From JAHFDS01 sp964593795 (lineage in GTDB: Bacteria; Myxococcota_A; Polyangia; JAHFDS01): a DNA stretch of 64,000 bases. The stretch covers positions 1-64,000 of the forward strand of contig CAZQJC010000331.1 of NCBI GenBank assembly GCA_964593795.1, given 5' to 3'. The position numbers were made by a program, and so were the translations under genes. Position 1 is the stretch's first letter. Every line of letters starts with the position of its first letter. Of the stretch, positions 25,405 through 34,533 are shown one piece after another. Below the pieces are notes generated by a model. That model worked only from the letters and a program-made list of their open reading frames with translations. It did no database searches and had not been told where the DNA came from.

Positions 25405-26241
25405 ATGCCACATCAAATTGGGTTTGTTGACGACAGTACTGTGCTCGCCCACTACAAGTTACTCGAGGTGGTACGGGACTTTGTCGTCCTCAACGGCTGG
25501 ACGGTGCTTAGGTACGACGATGTGTCCAGCAACAGAGAGTTAATAGTTAAGGCCCCCGGGCTTACGGGAACTGAGGAGATATTCCTAGGTCTCAGGACAT
25601 ACCAGGACGTATCTGCGGACTACTATAATCTCGTTGCTGCAGGCTTTAGCGGATACTTACCAGGGAACAGCTTCGATACACAACCCTCTGTGATGCTGTC
25701 AGGTGTGCCGGCCCATAACCAGTATATTGACTACTGGTTGACCATGAATGGGCAGAGGCTGTGCCTGGTCCTAAAGATAGCCCCTGGCGTATATGAGACA
25801 GTCTATCTAGGTAAGATGTTACCCTACGCGACTCCTGGGCAATACCCGTACCCACTTGTTGTTGGTGGGATGCTTAGTGGCACCCCGGCCACACGCTATT
25901 CTGACACGGCCCATTCAATGCCATACAGGGGGACTCGGGCCAACATGCGGCTATTCACAACTGGAGGAGCGTGGATACAACCTGACTGTTGGCCGTGGAT
26001 AAACAGCCGTCTCGGGGGGGCGACAACCCAGCTTCGTGACACAGGGGGCAACTACCCTCTCCTACCCGTGGTACTAACAGACACAAGTGGAGTGTATGGG
26101 GAACTGGACGGTATCTACTATATCAGCGGATTTAACAACCTTGTGGAGAACACCCTGGTTGTTGGTGGTAAAACCCATGTAGTTATTCGTGACGTTTGGC
26201 GTACGGGGTTTACTGACTATTACGCAATGAGACTAGACTAA
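25405..26241 (+). CDS. tail tip protein A, beta-rich, unknown
   Basis: 278 residues. It begins MPHQIGFVDDSTVLAHYKLLEVVRDFVVLNGWTVLRYDD. The plan is helix, GW, LIVKAPG, IFLGLRTY, then YIDYWLTMNGQRLCLVLKIAPGVYETVYLGK. It ends close to the protein's last residues with RDVWRTGFTDYYAMRLD. The protein lies directly after the tape measure, where distal tail proteins are encoded. The central block is shared in outline with the next protein, so the two are probably old paralogues. Codon use is less GC-biased than in capsid and tube genes. Confidence 0.6.
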   Translation: MPHQIGFVDDSTVLAHYKLLEVVRDFVVLNGWTVLRYDDVSSNRELIVKAPGLTGTEEIFLGLRTYQDVSADYYNLVAAGFSGYLPGNSFDTQPSVMLSGVPAHNQYIDYWLTMNGQRLCLVLKIAPGVYETVYLGKMLPYATPGQYPYPLVVGGMLSGTPATRYSDTAHSMPYRGTRANMRLFTTGGAWIQPDCWPWINSRLGGATTQLRDTGGNYPLLPVVLTDTSGVYGELDGIYYISGFNNLVENTLVVGGKTHVVIRDVWRTGFTDYYAMRLD

Positions 26242-27234
26242 ATGCCATATTACACCGGAACAGCAACTAGCTACGCGAACCTGGCGTCAACATTGACTGC
26301 GGCCCTCACTAGCCACGGGTGGCTAAGCTCTGATGGCATTTTGTCTAAGGGTGACCTGTTTGTGAAGATAACGACCAGCGAGTCTTTTGTCTCTATCTAT
26401 TCTCCAGAAGGCATAGCTGTCCAAGGCGGGACAGGGAAGACTGGCAGCACCCTCACTGGCGCATCCTTGGTAAGGCCCCGGTTTGGCAGACCAAGGAGCT
26501 CTGTGGCTGCTATGTCATGGCCTCTGGAGTACTTTATCCACATATTCACAAACCCAGATGAGGTGTACCTGATAGCCAGGTATAACGTAAACCTATTTAC
26601 GTTTGTGTCCTTTGGGAAAAGCACAGTTCCCAACATTGGTGGAACGGGCTTGTGGGTAACTGGGTCCAATAACTGGATGGAACACAGTCAGTACTCAATC
26701 CCCTACACGCTTACACCAACGTTAGGCGGGGTGGATTACTCCTACTCCTATCACTACCCAGCGGCCCCGGGAGCGCCTTTTTGGGAGTCTGTGTGGAGCT
26801 CCTACAACGACGACAGGCATGCCGACTATAGGTCAGCAACACTGCACGCCAATTTGATGGCGTACCCCATAGCGTGGATGGGGTATGAGACTACTGCAAG
26901 TGAGGGCACCCCCATCAACGCTGTTCTTTATGCTGCCCCTCTGATAAGTAGACTTCCATCAGCCTGGAATGCAGAGGCGACACTAGTGCCAATCCAGGTT
27001 TACGCCACCGTAGCCAGCTCTAAGTGCTCCCTGGTTGTGGACGTAGCCCATGCTAGGTATACGCGAATAGACAACTACGAACCTGGGCAGGTGATCACAC
27101 TCGGCCCTGACAAATGGAAAATCTACCCGTTTGTTAGTAAAAACACTAGTAACAGAGACTGTGCCAACTTAAATAATTCGTCTACGCCTCAGTCTGGCAC
27201 CCTGGGGTGGGCAATCAGGTACGACGGGGTTTAA
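26242..27234 (+). CDS. tail tip protein B, paralogue of the preceding protein
   Basis: 330 residues, starting immediately after the previous stop. The N-terminal helix, SHGW, LFVKITTSESFVSIYSPEG, and the block WPLEYFIHIFTNPDEVYLIARYN followed by FVSFGK align in order with the previous protein's block ending VYLGK. The C-terminus TLGWAIRYDGV parallels YYAMRLD. Beta-rich. Function as a virion structural protein is inferred from position. Confidence 0.6.
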   Translation: MPYYTGTATSYANLASTLTAALTSHGWLSSDGILSKGDLFVKITTSESFVSIYSPEGIAVQGGTGKTGSTLTGASLVRPRFGRPRSSVAAMSWPLEYFIHIFTNPDEVYLIARYNVNLFTFVSFGKSTVPNIGGTGLWVTGSNNWMEHSQYSIPYTLTPTLGGVDYSYSYHYPAAPGAPFWESVWSSYNDDRHADYRSATLHANLMAYPIAWMGYETTASEGTPINAVLYAAPLISRLPSAWNAEATLVPIQVYATVASSKCSLVVDVAHARYTRIDNYEPGQVITLGPDKWKIYPFVSKNTSNRDCANLNNSSTPQSGTLGWAIRYDGV

Positions 27235-27236
27235 TT

Positions 27237-28895
27237 ATGCCAGAAATACAGAGCATCGAGACTACACGCATACTAGGGGGAGTGGTCAATGAGTACCTAG
27301 GAGACCACTTTCACCAGTATGTGGGCGAGTTTGATACGCTTGATGCCTGGCTGGTAGGGCCCACCAGCGTATCACCATACGAAAACAATGCCCCAGTATC
27401 TGCGGCCCCACGGACTATCCTGGGGAGTGCACTAAAGAGCTATCTAAGTGATTACTACGACCGTGTTCACATCCGCCCGAGCTATATAGACCTAGGGAAT
27501 ATGCTGTCTACGCAAACAAGGGAGGTAGAGGTTTGGTCTGCGTTCTTCACACCCTCTACGCTCTTGTCCACCGCGGCTGAGGACCTTGACAGTGTTGATG
27601 TCACCCCATCTATTATACCTCCTGTGTTCTTTGCCCCCTTGCAGGCCAGGACATACAGTGTAAGTGTGGGAATTTCAGGGTCTCCGACTATATCTGGCTC
27701 GTATAGCTTTACATTCAATCTAGGCACAGCGAGCCTAGCCATTGACGGCCGCAGAGTGTTGGTTTGGCCCTTTATGCCGCAGACCACGCACAAAGAGGTA
27801 CTTGAATGGAAAACAGACGTTATTCAGAGCTTCAGTAGCGAGCAGAGGATAGCACTCAGGGCAGAGCCCAGGCAGTCGTTTAATTACACCTACATGCTTA
27901 CGCCACACGAGTTCAGCATGGCAAAGGCCCTGTCTACCCAGTGGGCCCATCGTGTTTATGGCATCCCCGTTTGGTCGGAGCTCTCCCATGTTGGCCCTAT
28001 CCCCACGGGAGCAACCTCGATCTCTGTAGACACTATAGCAGCGGACTACAGGTCAAATGATATCATCATAGTGTGGCAAGACAGTGAGAACGAACTTGCT
28101 GTCGAGACAACCTCAGTGCAGGCCGGGAGTATCTCACTAAAGCTCCCGCTTCCACGAAGCTTTACAAACGCTTATGTTGCACCTCTTAGGTTTGCAAGAA
28201 CTTACAGTGGTGTTGATTACACGCGAGCTGGCGGCGAGGCGGTCGTATCTAAAGCTACGTTCTCTGTAACCAAGAACACACAGCTAAGCGCAGCCGCTGG
28301 GTACCCAACCTACCGTGGAAAGGAGGTTGTAACAGACAGGACAGTGTTGGTAGGTGACATCACTGAGAGAATACTTAGGCCAGTAGACGTGTTTGACAAC
28401 GAGTCTGGCGTTGTAGAGGTTGATACCCAAGATAATTGGGTTAGACATCACCAGGTGCTTACGATCAGCACTAAGAGTAGGACTGACAGGTGGAAGGCTA
28501 GGCGGTGGCTGCATAGCTTGCAAGGCAAACAGAATACTTTCTGGCTGGTTTCCTGGAACAAGGACTTAGATGTTCTGGTCCCGCTTACCCCGGAAACGTC
28601 TGGACTGGTTATAAGAGCTATCAACTACCCAGTTCTTTACGGAGTTAAAGATATTATGATAAGGCTTAAGAGCGGCACTACCTTGTTTAGGCGCGTGCTT
28701 AGCGCCGTAGCTAACAATGATGGTACGGAGACGCTGGCCTTAGACGCTAACCTTGGTGTGAGCTCCAGCGTCAATGACATTGACATTGTCTGCTTTATGT
28801 CCCATGTCCGCCTCGATTCAGACTCCGTGGAGCTAAGCCACGAGTATAATGGCCAGGTCTCAGCTAACATCGCTGTCATTGAGGTGCCAGTATGA
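27237..28895 (+). CDS. tail protein, unknown
   Basis: 552 residues from the ATG at 27237. Beta-rich; contains WPFMPQTTHKEVLEWKTDV and DRWKARRWLHSLQGKQNTFWLVSWNKDL, a pattern found in large distal-tail proteins encoded between the tape measure and the BR0599/DUF2163-like hub gene. It probably forms part of the tail tip ring. The 3' end overlaps the next gene by 4 bp. Confidence 0.6.
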   Translation: MPEIQSIETTRILGGVVNEYLGDHFHQYVGEFDTLDAWLVGPTSVSPYENNAPVSAAPRTILGSALKSYLSDYYDRVHIRPSYIDLGNMLSTQTREVEVWSAFFTPSTLLSTAAEDLDSVDVTPSIIPPVFFAPLQARTYSVSVGISGSPTISGSYSFTFNLGTASLAIDGRRVLVWPFMPQTTHKEVLEWKTDVIQSFSSEQRIALRAEPRQSFNYTYMLTPHEFSMAKALSTQWAHRVYGIPVWSELSHVGPIPTGATSISVDTIAADYRSNDIIIVWQDSENELAVETTSVQAGSISLKLPLPRSFTNAYVAPLRFARTYSGVDYTRAGGEAVVSKATFSVTKNTQLSAAAGYPTYRGKEVVTDRTVLVGDITERILRPVDVFDNESGVVEVDTQDNWVRHHQVLTISTKSRTDRWKARRWLHSLQGKQNTFWLVSWNKDLDVLVPLTPETSGLVIRAINYPVLYGVKDIMIRLKSGTTLFRRVLSAVANNDGTETLALDANLGVSSSVNDIDIVCFMSHVRLDSDSVELSHEYNGQVSANIAVIEVPV

Positions 28896-29701
28896 CCTAC
28901 GCAGCTTACGAAGCGTCCGCCGCAGGCGGGGCCCCGCTGGAGCTTTACGCGTTCACCCAGGGAGCTAAGAGCTGGTACTACTCCTCTGGTACCCAGGAGT
29001 TCTCGAATCTTGGGAGACTTTTCGTACCCTATCCAATAAAGCGCGACCGCATAAAGCAGGGAGGGGATGCGCTTAAGGAGACGTTGACACTGACATTCCC
29101 CCGGGGAAACGAGTTCGCATCACAGTTTCTTGGGCTTGCCCCTGACGCTGTGACTACAGTGAGCGTCTACCGCATGCACTGGACTGACCCCGACAAGCAA
29201 CTTATCCAGTACTGGAAAGGCAGGGTTGCGGGGGCCAAAGCAGACGGGAACACAATACAGATTGAATGTGAGTCTGTGTTCACCTCTATAAAGCGTCCAG
29301 GCCTTCGCGCCAGGTTTGAGCTTAGCTGCCGGCACACTCTATATGCTCGTGGTTGTGGCCTTAACCAGGAATCATACGTTTTTTCTGGCCCACTAATCTC
29401 TATTTCTGGTGGCGTGGTGCTCAGAGTTCAGGGGTCTGGCGTATTCCCCGGTGGATATTTTACTGGCGGGGTGGTGGTAGCACCAGACGCTAGCAGTAGG
29501 TTCATAGTGGCGCACACCTCCGATCAGATCACTGTTTCAAGGCCGTTTAATACACTTGCGGGTAATGCTGAGTTGCGGTTGTATCCTGGGTGCGACCACC
29601 TGAGGACAACCTGTAATACCAAGTTCAACAACCTGGATAATTTTGGCGGGTTCCCGTGGATTCCAATCAAAAACCCGTTCTCCATGAGCTCTATTGTGTG
29701 A
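28892..29701 (+). CDS. tail tip hub protein, BR0599/DUF2163-like
   Basis: 269 residues. The C-terminal part has the conserved cysteine pattern CRHTLYARGCGLN, LYPGCDHLRTTCNTKFNNLDN and GGFPWIP, characteristic of the phage BR0599 family. In these phages the protein lies between distal tail and J-like genes and helps build the tip complex; some members carry hydrolase activity. The N-terminal half resembles DUF2163. Four-base overlap with the preceding gene. Confidence 0.85.
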   Translation: MTYAAYEASAAGGAPLELYAFTQGAKSWYYSSGTQEFSNLGRLFVPYPIKRDRIKQGGDALKETLTLTFPRGNEFASQFLGLAPDAVTTVSVYRMHWTDPDKQLIQYWKGRVAGAKADGNTIQIECESVFTSIKRPGLRARFELSCRHTLYARGCGLNQESYVFSGPLISISGGVVLRVQGSGVFPGGYFTGGVVVAPDASSRFIVAHTSDQITVSRPFNTLAGNAELRLYPGCDHLRTTCNTKFNNLDNFGGFPWIPIKNPFSMSSIV

Positions 29702-29709
29702 GGTAGTTT

Positions 29710-29940
29710 ATGTGGTGGTATGTTGCTCTATGGGTTGCATCTTTCGTTGTCAGCTATGCGCTAATGCCAAAGCCGCAAAATGCAAAGCCGCCAGGGCTGG
29801 ACGAGATCAAGGCACCTACCGCAGAAGTCGGAAGAGAGATCCCTGTCCTGTTCGGAAGAAGAAAGCTTGAGGGGCCTAACGTTGTCTGGTATGGGGACAT
29901 TAGGCTCGAGGCCATCAGGAAGAAGGGAGGCAAGAAGTGA
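29710..29940 (+). CDS. small tail assembly protein with N-terminal membrane segment
   Basis: 76 residues. A hydrophobic N-terminus (WWYVALWVASFVVSYALMP) is followed by EIKAPTAEVGREIPVLFGRRKLEGPNVVWYGD, which resembles the first segment of J-like host-specificity proteins. It may be the separated N-terminus of the following J-like protein. Directly follows the hub gene. Confidence 0.7.
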   Translation: MWWYVALWVASFVVSYALMPKPQNAKPPGLDEIKAPTAEVGREIPVLFGRRKLEGPNVVWYGDIRLEAIRKKGGKK

Positions 29941-30137
29941 GCAATGTCATTGTCAAAATCGAGCACTGTCGTAAGCTGCTGTACTGTAGCCGGGGCATAC
30001 GAGAACTCTTTACGCGTTATAACCTCGATTATTCTGACTTCCTCGCCAACGGTATTGACTCTCAGGTCCTGCTAGAAGCGTCTGGCTACGATGCTATGGT
30101 TGTGGATGTTGTGGAGGTGGCCCGTGGGGAAGAGTAA
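29937..30137 (+). CDS. small tail assembly protein, unknown
   Basis: 66 residues, acidic, beginning MSNVIVKIEHCRKLLYCSRGIR. It overlaps both the preceding gene (ATGA) and the following one by 14 bp. Short genes of this type lie between the tip hub and J-like genes in related layouts. Function not known. Confidence 0.6.
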   Translation: MSNVIVKIEHCRKLLYCSRGIRELFTRYNLDYSDFLANGIDSQVLLEASGYDAMVVDVVEVARGEE

Positions 30138-32298
30138 AAAGGTAACGGTAGGCTACAAGTACTATGTTGGTATGCACATGGTGCTTTGCCACGGCCCCGT
30201 TGACGCTGTGACGGCCGTTGAGGTAGACAACAGAACAGCCTGGGCGGGCAACTCAACGGGGGGCAGCATCTCCATCAATAGCCCTGATCTGTTCGGCGGT
30301 GAGAGCCGTGAGGGCGGCGTGGTGGGCACCGTTGACATCATGATGGGCAGCACGACCCAGGGTCGAAACGCCTATCTACAGTCTAAGTTGGGCACTGACA
30401 TCCCTGCTTTCCGCGGTGTACTCAGTGCTGTGCTGCGCCAGGTATTTGTTGGCTTGAATCCGTACCTGAAGAGCTGGTCGTTCTGGGTTACACGGCGCAA
30501 CACACGACTTGACGGCCAGCCGCAGTGGTACTCGAGTAAGGTTGCTATTGGCGACGACATGAACCCCGCCCACATCATCCGTGAGTGTCTGACGGACCCC
30601 TCGTGGGGTATTGGGTACCCAGAGGCTGACCTTGATGCGGCGTCATTTACGGCTGCAGCAGATACCCTGTATTCAGAGGGCCTGGGTATGTCCCTGCTAT
30701 GGGACAGATCAATACCGCTCAACGAGTTTGTATCTGAGGTACTGAAACATATCGATGCTAGCCTATACGTGAGCCGGGCTGACGGTAAGTTTGTTCTCAA
30801 ACTCATACGGGGCGGCTACAGTGTGGGCTCTCTGCTCGAACTTAATGAGAGCAACGTCTCTAAGATAACCGACTTCAAGCGCAATACAGTCGGAGAACTT
30901 GTGAACTCCGTGACCGTGCAGTTCTGGGACGGGAGCACCGGCAGGGATAACTCTGTAACCGTGCAGGACATCTCGCTTGTTGTCCAGCAGGGGGCAACAG
31001 TTGGTACGACCATCCAGTTCCCTGGCTTCACAACAGGGGCAAACGCCTCAAAAGCTGCGTCGAGAAGCCTGAAGGCGCTCTCTACTCCGCTAGCGAGTTG
31101 CACTATCTACACCAACCGAGTGGCCTATAACCTGAACGTTGGCGACGTGTTTAAGCTGAACTGGCCCAGGTTCGGTGTGACGTCGCTGGTGATGCGCGTC
31201 ACTAACATTGAGCTAGGAGCTCTGGATAACAACGAGATCCGAATCACCGCTGTTGAAGACGTTTTTGGAACCTCTGCCGCCATTTACGCCCCGCCCCCGC
31301 CGAGTGAGTGGACGAACCCAGTCAGCGTTCCTGCTCCCTGCCCCTATCACGTTACGCTCGACGCGCCGTATTGGGAGGTGTTCCCGCGGCTTGGTGAAGC
31401 AGCAGCCCAGGCCCTACCAGCTACGGCCTCTTACATCGTGGCTACTGGTGTTCGCCCATCTGGTGACGCAATCAGCGCGAAGCTCTACACGGACCCCGGT
31501 AATACCGGTGCGTGGCAAGAGGCAAACACGGTGGATTTCTGCCCTACTGCCATACTTGGTGCTAACACCGTATTTAACGATACTGTGTGGCCGATCAACA
31601 GTGGCATAGACATCCCACTTGTTGGGCTAAATACGTATGCGCTCATTGACAATGAGTTTGTCGCTGTAACAGCAATAAGCGACACGTCCATGACTGTTCT
31701 GAGAGGCGTACTTGATACTGTCCCGACACCACACAACTCAGGGGCCCGTATCTACTTCATTGAAGATACTTGTGAGACAGACGGGGTGGAGTACGCCAGT
31801 GGTGAAATCGCGAGGATTAGACTGACACCAACTACGGGTAGAGGCACACTCGCGCTTAGCTCGGCTACTACCCAGAGCCGCACAGTGTCAGCTAGGCAAG
31901 CTCGGCCCTACCCCCCACAGCGAATCAGGCTCAATGGTCTGGCGTACCCTTCTTCAGTTCGCGGTGACATAGACCTCACAGTAACCTGGGCGCACAGGGA
32001 TAGGATTCAACAAACAGTAGGTCTAGTCGGTACGGAGACAGGCAGCATAGGCCCAGAGGCAGGCACAACTTACACAGTCCAACTTCTGACTAGCGGTGGA
32101 TCAGTTCTCAGTACAGAGACTGATGTGACCGGGACAACTCACGTGTTCACCGTCGCAACAATGGGAGCCAACTACGGGGCCCTGAGAGTAAGGGTCTGGG
32201 CAGTTAGAAATACCCTGGCTAGCTATCAGATTCATGACATTCCGTTCCTGCGGGCAGGGTACGGTACAACCTATGGCAATTCCTACGGAGGTGCGTAA
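30124..32298 (+). CDS. tail tip attachment / host specificity protein (J-like)
   Basis: 724 residues from the GTG at 30124, with GGAGG about 6 bases before it. The frame is open to 30091, but the upstream part is inside the previous gene. The N-terminal two thirds contain VTVGYKYYVGMHMVLCHGPVDAVTAVEV and DMNPAHIIRECLTDPSWGIG, hallmark blocks of gpJ-type proteins. The C-terminal section (about residues 610-720) resembles a fibronectin III domain. It should form the central tip and contact the receptor. Confidence 0.9.
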   Translation: MGKSKKVTVGYKYYVGMHMVLCHGPVDAVTAVEVDNRTAWAGNSTGGSISINSPDLFGGESREGGVVGTVDIMMGSTTQGRNAYLQSKLGTDIPAFRGVLSAVLRQVFVGLNPYLKSWSFWVTRRNTRLDGQPQWYSSKVAIGDDMNPAHIIRECLTDPSWGIGYPEADLDAASFTAAADTLYSEGLGMSLLWDRSIPLNEFVSEVLKHIDASLYVSRADGKFVLKLIRGGYSVGSLLELNESNVSKITDFKRNTVGELVNSVTVQFWDGSTGRDNSVTVQDISLVVQQGATVGTTIQFPGFTTGANASKAASRSLKALSTPLASCTIYTNRVAYNLNVGDVFKLNWPRFGVTSLVMRVTNIELGALDNNEIRITAVEDVFGTSAAIYAPPPPSEWTNPVSVPAPCPYHVTLDAPYWEVFPRLGEAAAQALPATASYIVATGVRPSGDAISAKLYTDPGNTGAWQEANTVDFCPTAILGANTVFNDTVWPINSGIDIPLVGLNTYALIDNEFVAVTAISDTSMTVLRGVLDTVPTPHNSGARIYFIEDTCETDGVEYASGEIARIRLTPTTGRGTLALSSATTQSRTVSARQARPYPPQRIRLNGLAYPSSVRGDIDLTVTWAHRDRIQQTVGLVGTETGSIGPEAGTTYTVQLLTSGGSVLSTETDVTGTTHVFTVATMGANYGALRVRVWAVRNTLASYQIHDIPFLRAGYGTTYGNSYGGA

Positions 32299-32654
32299 TG
32301 GCAGCACAAACTGAACCGAGAAGTGGTATTCAATATGGCTGGGCACTGGGGGAGAACTCCTGGCACACCGGCATGGATGCGAACCTGTTGTGGTTGGGCA
32401 GATTTGGGACCCACCTCAGCGTCAAGGACCGGGGCCTCAGCACGCCCCCAGCGTCCCCCGCCGCGGGAGACACCTACATTGTCGGCGCGGCAGGGGCGGG
32501 GGCCTGGAGTACGCACGACAACAAGGTTGCTGTGTGGTCCGGGTCAGCGTGGGTGTTCGGGGCGCCCCGTGTTGGTTGGATGGCGTTTATCGAGGATGAG
32601 GCTGTCCTCTCCATCTACAAGTCGACCGGGTGGTCGGCGGGGGTTGCTTTCTAG
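32298..32654 (+). CDS. tail fibre or tip accessory protein, DUF2793
   Basis: 118 residues; start and previous stop share TAATG. The sequence LSVKDRGLSTPPASPAAGDTYIV, then GAWSTHDNKVAVWSGSAWVFGAPRVGWMAFIEDEAVLSIYKSTGW is the DUF2793 pattern, found in phage tail fibres and gene transfer agents. It is the last structural gene before the terminator. Confidence 0.88.
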   Translation: MAAQTEPRSGIQYGWALGENSWHTGMDANLLWLGRFGTHLSVKDRGLSTPPASPAAGDTYIVGAAGAGAWSTHDNKVAVWSGSAWVFGAPRVGWMAFIEDEAVLSIYKSTGWSAGVAF

Positions 32655-32672
32655 TTTTGCCGTAGGGGCCTT

Positions 32673-32707
32673 CCCCGCGCACCTCTCAGAGGGCGCGGGG
32701 CTTTTTA
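32673..32707 (+). terminator. strong terminator at the end of the structural operon
   Basis: CCCCGCGC (32673-32680) pairs with GCGCGGGG (32693-32700), with an inner CCT/AGG pair, then CTTTTT. It lies in the 70-bp gap between convergent transcripts. Confidence 0.92.
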
Positions 32708-32724
32708 TGTTCCTGCCCCAGGCC

Positions 32725-33072
32725 CTACCTAAGCTTACGAATCTTCAGCGGCTTTGGCACCCTTGCCGCCGGCACTTCACTAGCTGAACGCTGTACCACA
32801 ACCTCCTGCACTACCACAGGTGTAGGCAGCCCAGGCTCGCTGGATAGCCGGGACAGGAACTCAATCCGCCTCGCCAACTCTTGTGTCCAGTTGAGCACAT
32901 ATCCTTGCTGCGTATGCTTAATCAGCAGCCCGTGAACCTTCTGTAGGCGCTCTGTCAGGACACCGACCCTGTCCTCGTCAGGTACTGCTTTCACTGTCTG
33001 GTAACAGTCCTCACATACAACCTTCTCGCCTAGTGGCCTGCTGGCCCAGGAGTCACAATAATGACAACCCAT
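32725..33072 (-). CDS. small zinc-finger protein
   Basis: 115 residues from the ATG at 33072, preceded by AAGGA. Two cysteine pairs, MGCHYC and VVCEDC, near the N-terminus form a probable treble-clef or zinc ribbon. The middle is helical, and the basic C-terminus (KPLKIRKLR) could bind nucleic acid. It is the last gene of the leftward operon and faces the structural terminator. Function unknown. Confidence 0.6.
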   Translation of the reverse strand: MGCHYCDSWASRPLGEKVVCEDCYQTVKAVPDEDRVGVLTERLQKVHGLLIKHTQQGYVLNWTQELARRIEFLSRLSSEPGLPTPVVVQEVVVQRSASEVPAARVPKPLKIRKLR

Positions 33073-33092
33073 GTTCTTATCCTTATGCGGGT

Positions 33093-33179
33093 GCCCGCCC
33101 ACGCTTTCCCGCAGCACCCTTCGGTGTTCGTCATGCTGACCTGACGATGGCCTGAACCGTGGTGGTTCCGTGGGCGGGC
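33093..33179. repeat. 11-bp inverted repeat with nested hairpin in an intergenic gap
   Basis: GCCCGCCCACG (33093-33103) is the exact reverse complement of CGTGGGCGGGC (33169-33179). Inside, GAACC and GGTTC form a small hairpin next to the right arm. It fills most of the 113-bp gap between two leftward genes and could act as a terminator or mRNA structure. Confidence 0.55.
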
Positions 33180-33185
33180 GGTGAC

Positions 33186-33431
33186 TTACACAGCGCTGAT
33201 CTTCAGCCTGTCAATGATGGCCAGAACTTCTCGGAAGTTGTCGGGGTCGGCGTCTCGCCACTTGCCCGTGCCCCGGCCCTCCCACTCAGTCAGGCCATCT
33301 CGTCGGGGGAAGGGGTACTTCTCCACAAAGACGGGGTACCTGACCTGAACAATGAGCTTGCCAAAGAAGCCCCGGCGCAGGCGTACCTCTGGCTCGCCCT
33401 GCTCTCGGACGCGCGGGATAGGGGCAACCAT
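33186..33431 (-). CDS. small protein downstream of thyX, unknown
   Basis: 81 residues, basic, rich in Arg and aromatic residues, with KWRDADPDNFREVLAIIDRLKI at the end. Start and thyX stop share one base (TGATG), so it is co-translated with thyX. Not recognised. Confidence 0.65.
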   Translation of the reverse strand: MVAPIPRVREQGEPEVRLRRGFFGKLIVQVRYPVFVEKYPFPRRDGLTEWEGRGTGKWRDADPDNFREVLAIIDRLKISAV

Positions 33432-34066
33432 CAGGATTGCTCCATCGCAGACCAGACTGCGGGCACCTGCAGGGCAAGTTCGTCGCTGATCGACTGGGCA
33501 ATCAGTCGGTGCTCCTTCTGGGTCTCAGGCTGCGTGCGGAGCTGACAGTAGTGCATCCACGAGCGCAGGGTCCCACTCATGTACATGCGGCTGGGAGTCA
33601 AACCTTCAGGCAGCACAGCCCGGGCCTGCTCCTTGGCCACACCCATCTCGAGAGCCTGTTGGTACGCTGCCAGGGCAACGTCACTGACCCGGGCCTGGAT
33701 CTGCGCCCACATGTCGTGCTTGGCCTGGTCGTCCGTGATCAAGCTGTTCTGGCGGTTCTTCGTGTCCTGCAGGCGGCATTCACGCAGTTGAGCAGCTGGT
33801 AGCAGGGATACGTCAGCGTACCGTTGACTGAACTCCTGGAACGAGAACGATCGGTGTCTAAGAATCTGACGAGCAATATCCCGAGTCGTGTTGATTTCAA
33901 ATACAGCGCTGGCCATCTCGAAAGGGGACCAGTGCTGATGTTTGACCATATACCGAAGCAGGCCCCCCACATTCTCGTTGTCCTGGTTCTGTGGGTTAGA
34001 GACCCGAGCAATGTAGCCAAGCAGCTTCTCGGCGTCAGGCGTGATCCAGATTAGTTTGGTGCTCAC
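33431..34066 (-). CDS. thyX: FAD-dependent thymidylate synthase
   Basis: 211 residues, GTG start at 34066 overlapping the dCMP deaminase stop (GTGA). The ThyX motif RHRSFSFQEFSQRYA lies at residues 70-84, where the RHR with following serine and RY binds dUMP and FAD. It converts dUMP to dTMP with methylene tetrahydrofolate and NADPH. With the upstream dCMP deaminase, dUMP supply and methylation are coupled in one operon. The middle segment QNSLITDDQA (about residue 104) is typical for phage members. Confidence 0.93.
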   Translation of the reverse strand: MSTKLIWITPDAEKLLGYIARVSNPQNQDNENVGGLLRYMVKHQHWSPFEMASAVFEINTTRDIARQILRHRSFSFQEFSQRYADVSLLPAAQLRECRLQDTKNRQNSLITDDQAKHDMWAQIQARVSDVALAAYQQALEMGVAKEQARAVLPEGLTPSRMYMSGTLRSWMHYCQLRTQPETQKEHRLIAQSISDELALQVPAVWSAMEQS

Positions 34067-34533
34067 TTCAAGTCCTCAGGATAAAAATAAACATCTACGC
34101 CAGCCTCTTGAAACATCTCAAGTGCGAGTCGCTCCTCCTCATTCCAGTCAACCCTGTACTCCCCGGTGCCTTCAGCCTTTTTGAGTGGGGCTAGTACCCG
34201 CTTAATGCCAGCCTGGATAATCATCCGGGCACAGCTCGTGCACGGGTGCAACGAGGTAAGGAGTAGTGTGCAACCCTTGAGTGATACCCCCACCCTTGCT
34301 GCCTGGGCGACGACGTTCTCTTCTGCATGAGACGAGAATTTGTACTTGAGGGGCCGCTCATGACGCTCATCCATGTCGTCATTGACGCCCCGAGGAAACC
34401 CATTGTAGCCCGAGCCCCGAATGTTGTAGTCGTCATCCAACACGACTGCACCAACCTTAGTGCTACGGTCCTTGCTCCGGCCCTGTGCCGCCTTGGCGTC
34501 CGGGAGGAACTTCAACATCTTGTCCATGTTCAT
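34063..34533 (-). CDS. deoxycytidylate deaminase
   Basis: 156 residues. Zinc ligands His69, Cys98 and Cys101 and the catalytic Glu71 occur in SHAEENVV and SLHPCTSCARMIIQAGI. The N-terminal part (RSTKVGAVVLDD, SGYNGFPRG) matches dCMP deaminases. It makes dUMP for ThyX. It overlaps both neighbours by 4 bp. Confidence 0.92.
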   Translation of the reverse strand: MNMDKMLKFLPDAKAAQGRSKDRSTKVGAVVLDDDYNIRGSGYNGFPRGVNDDMDERHERPLKYKFSSHAEENVVAQAARVGVSLKGCTLLLTSLHPCTSCARMIIQAGIKRVLAPLKKAEGTGEYRVDWNEEERLALEMFQEAGVDVYFYPEDLK

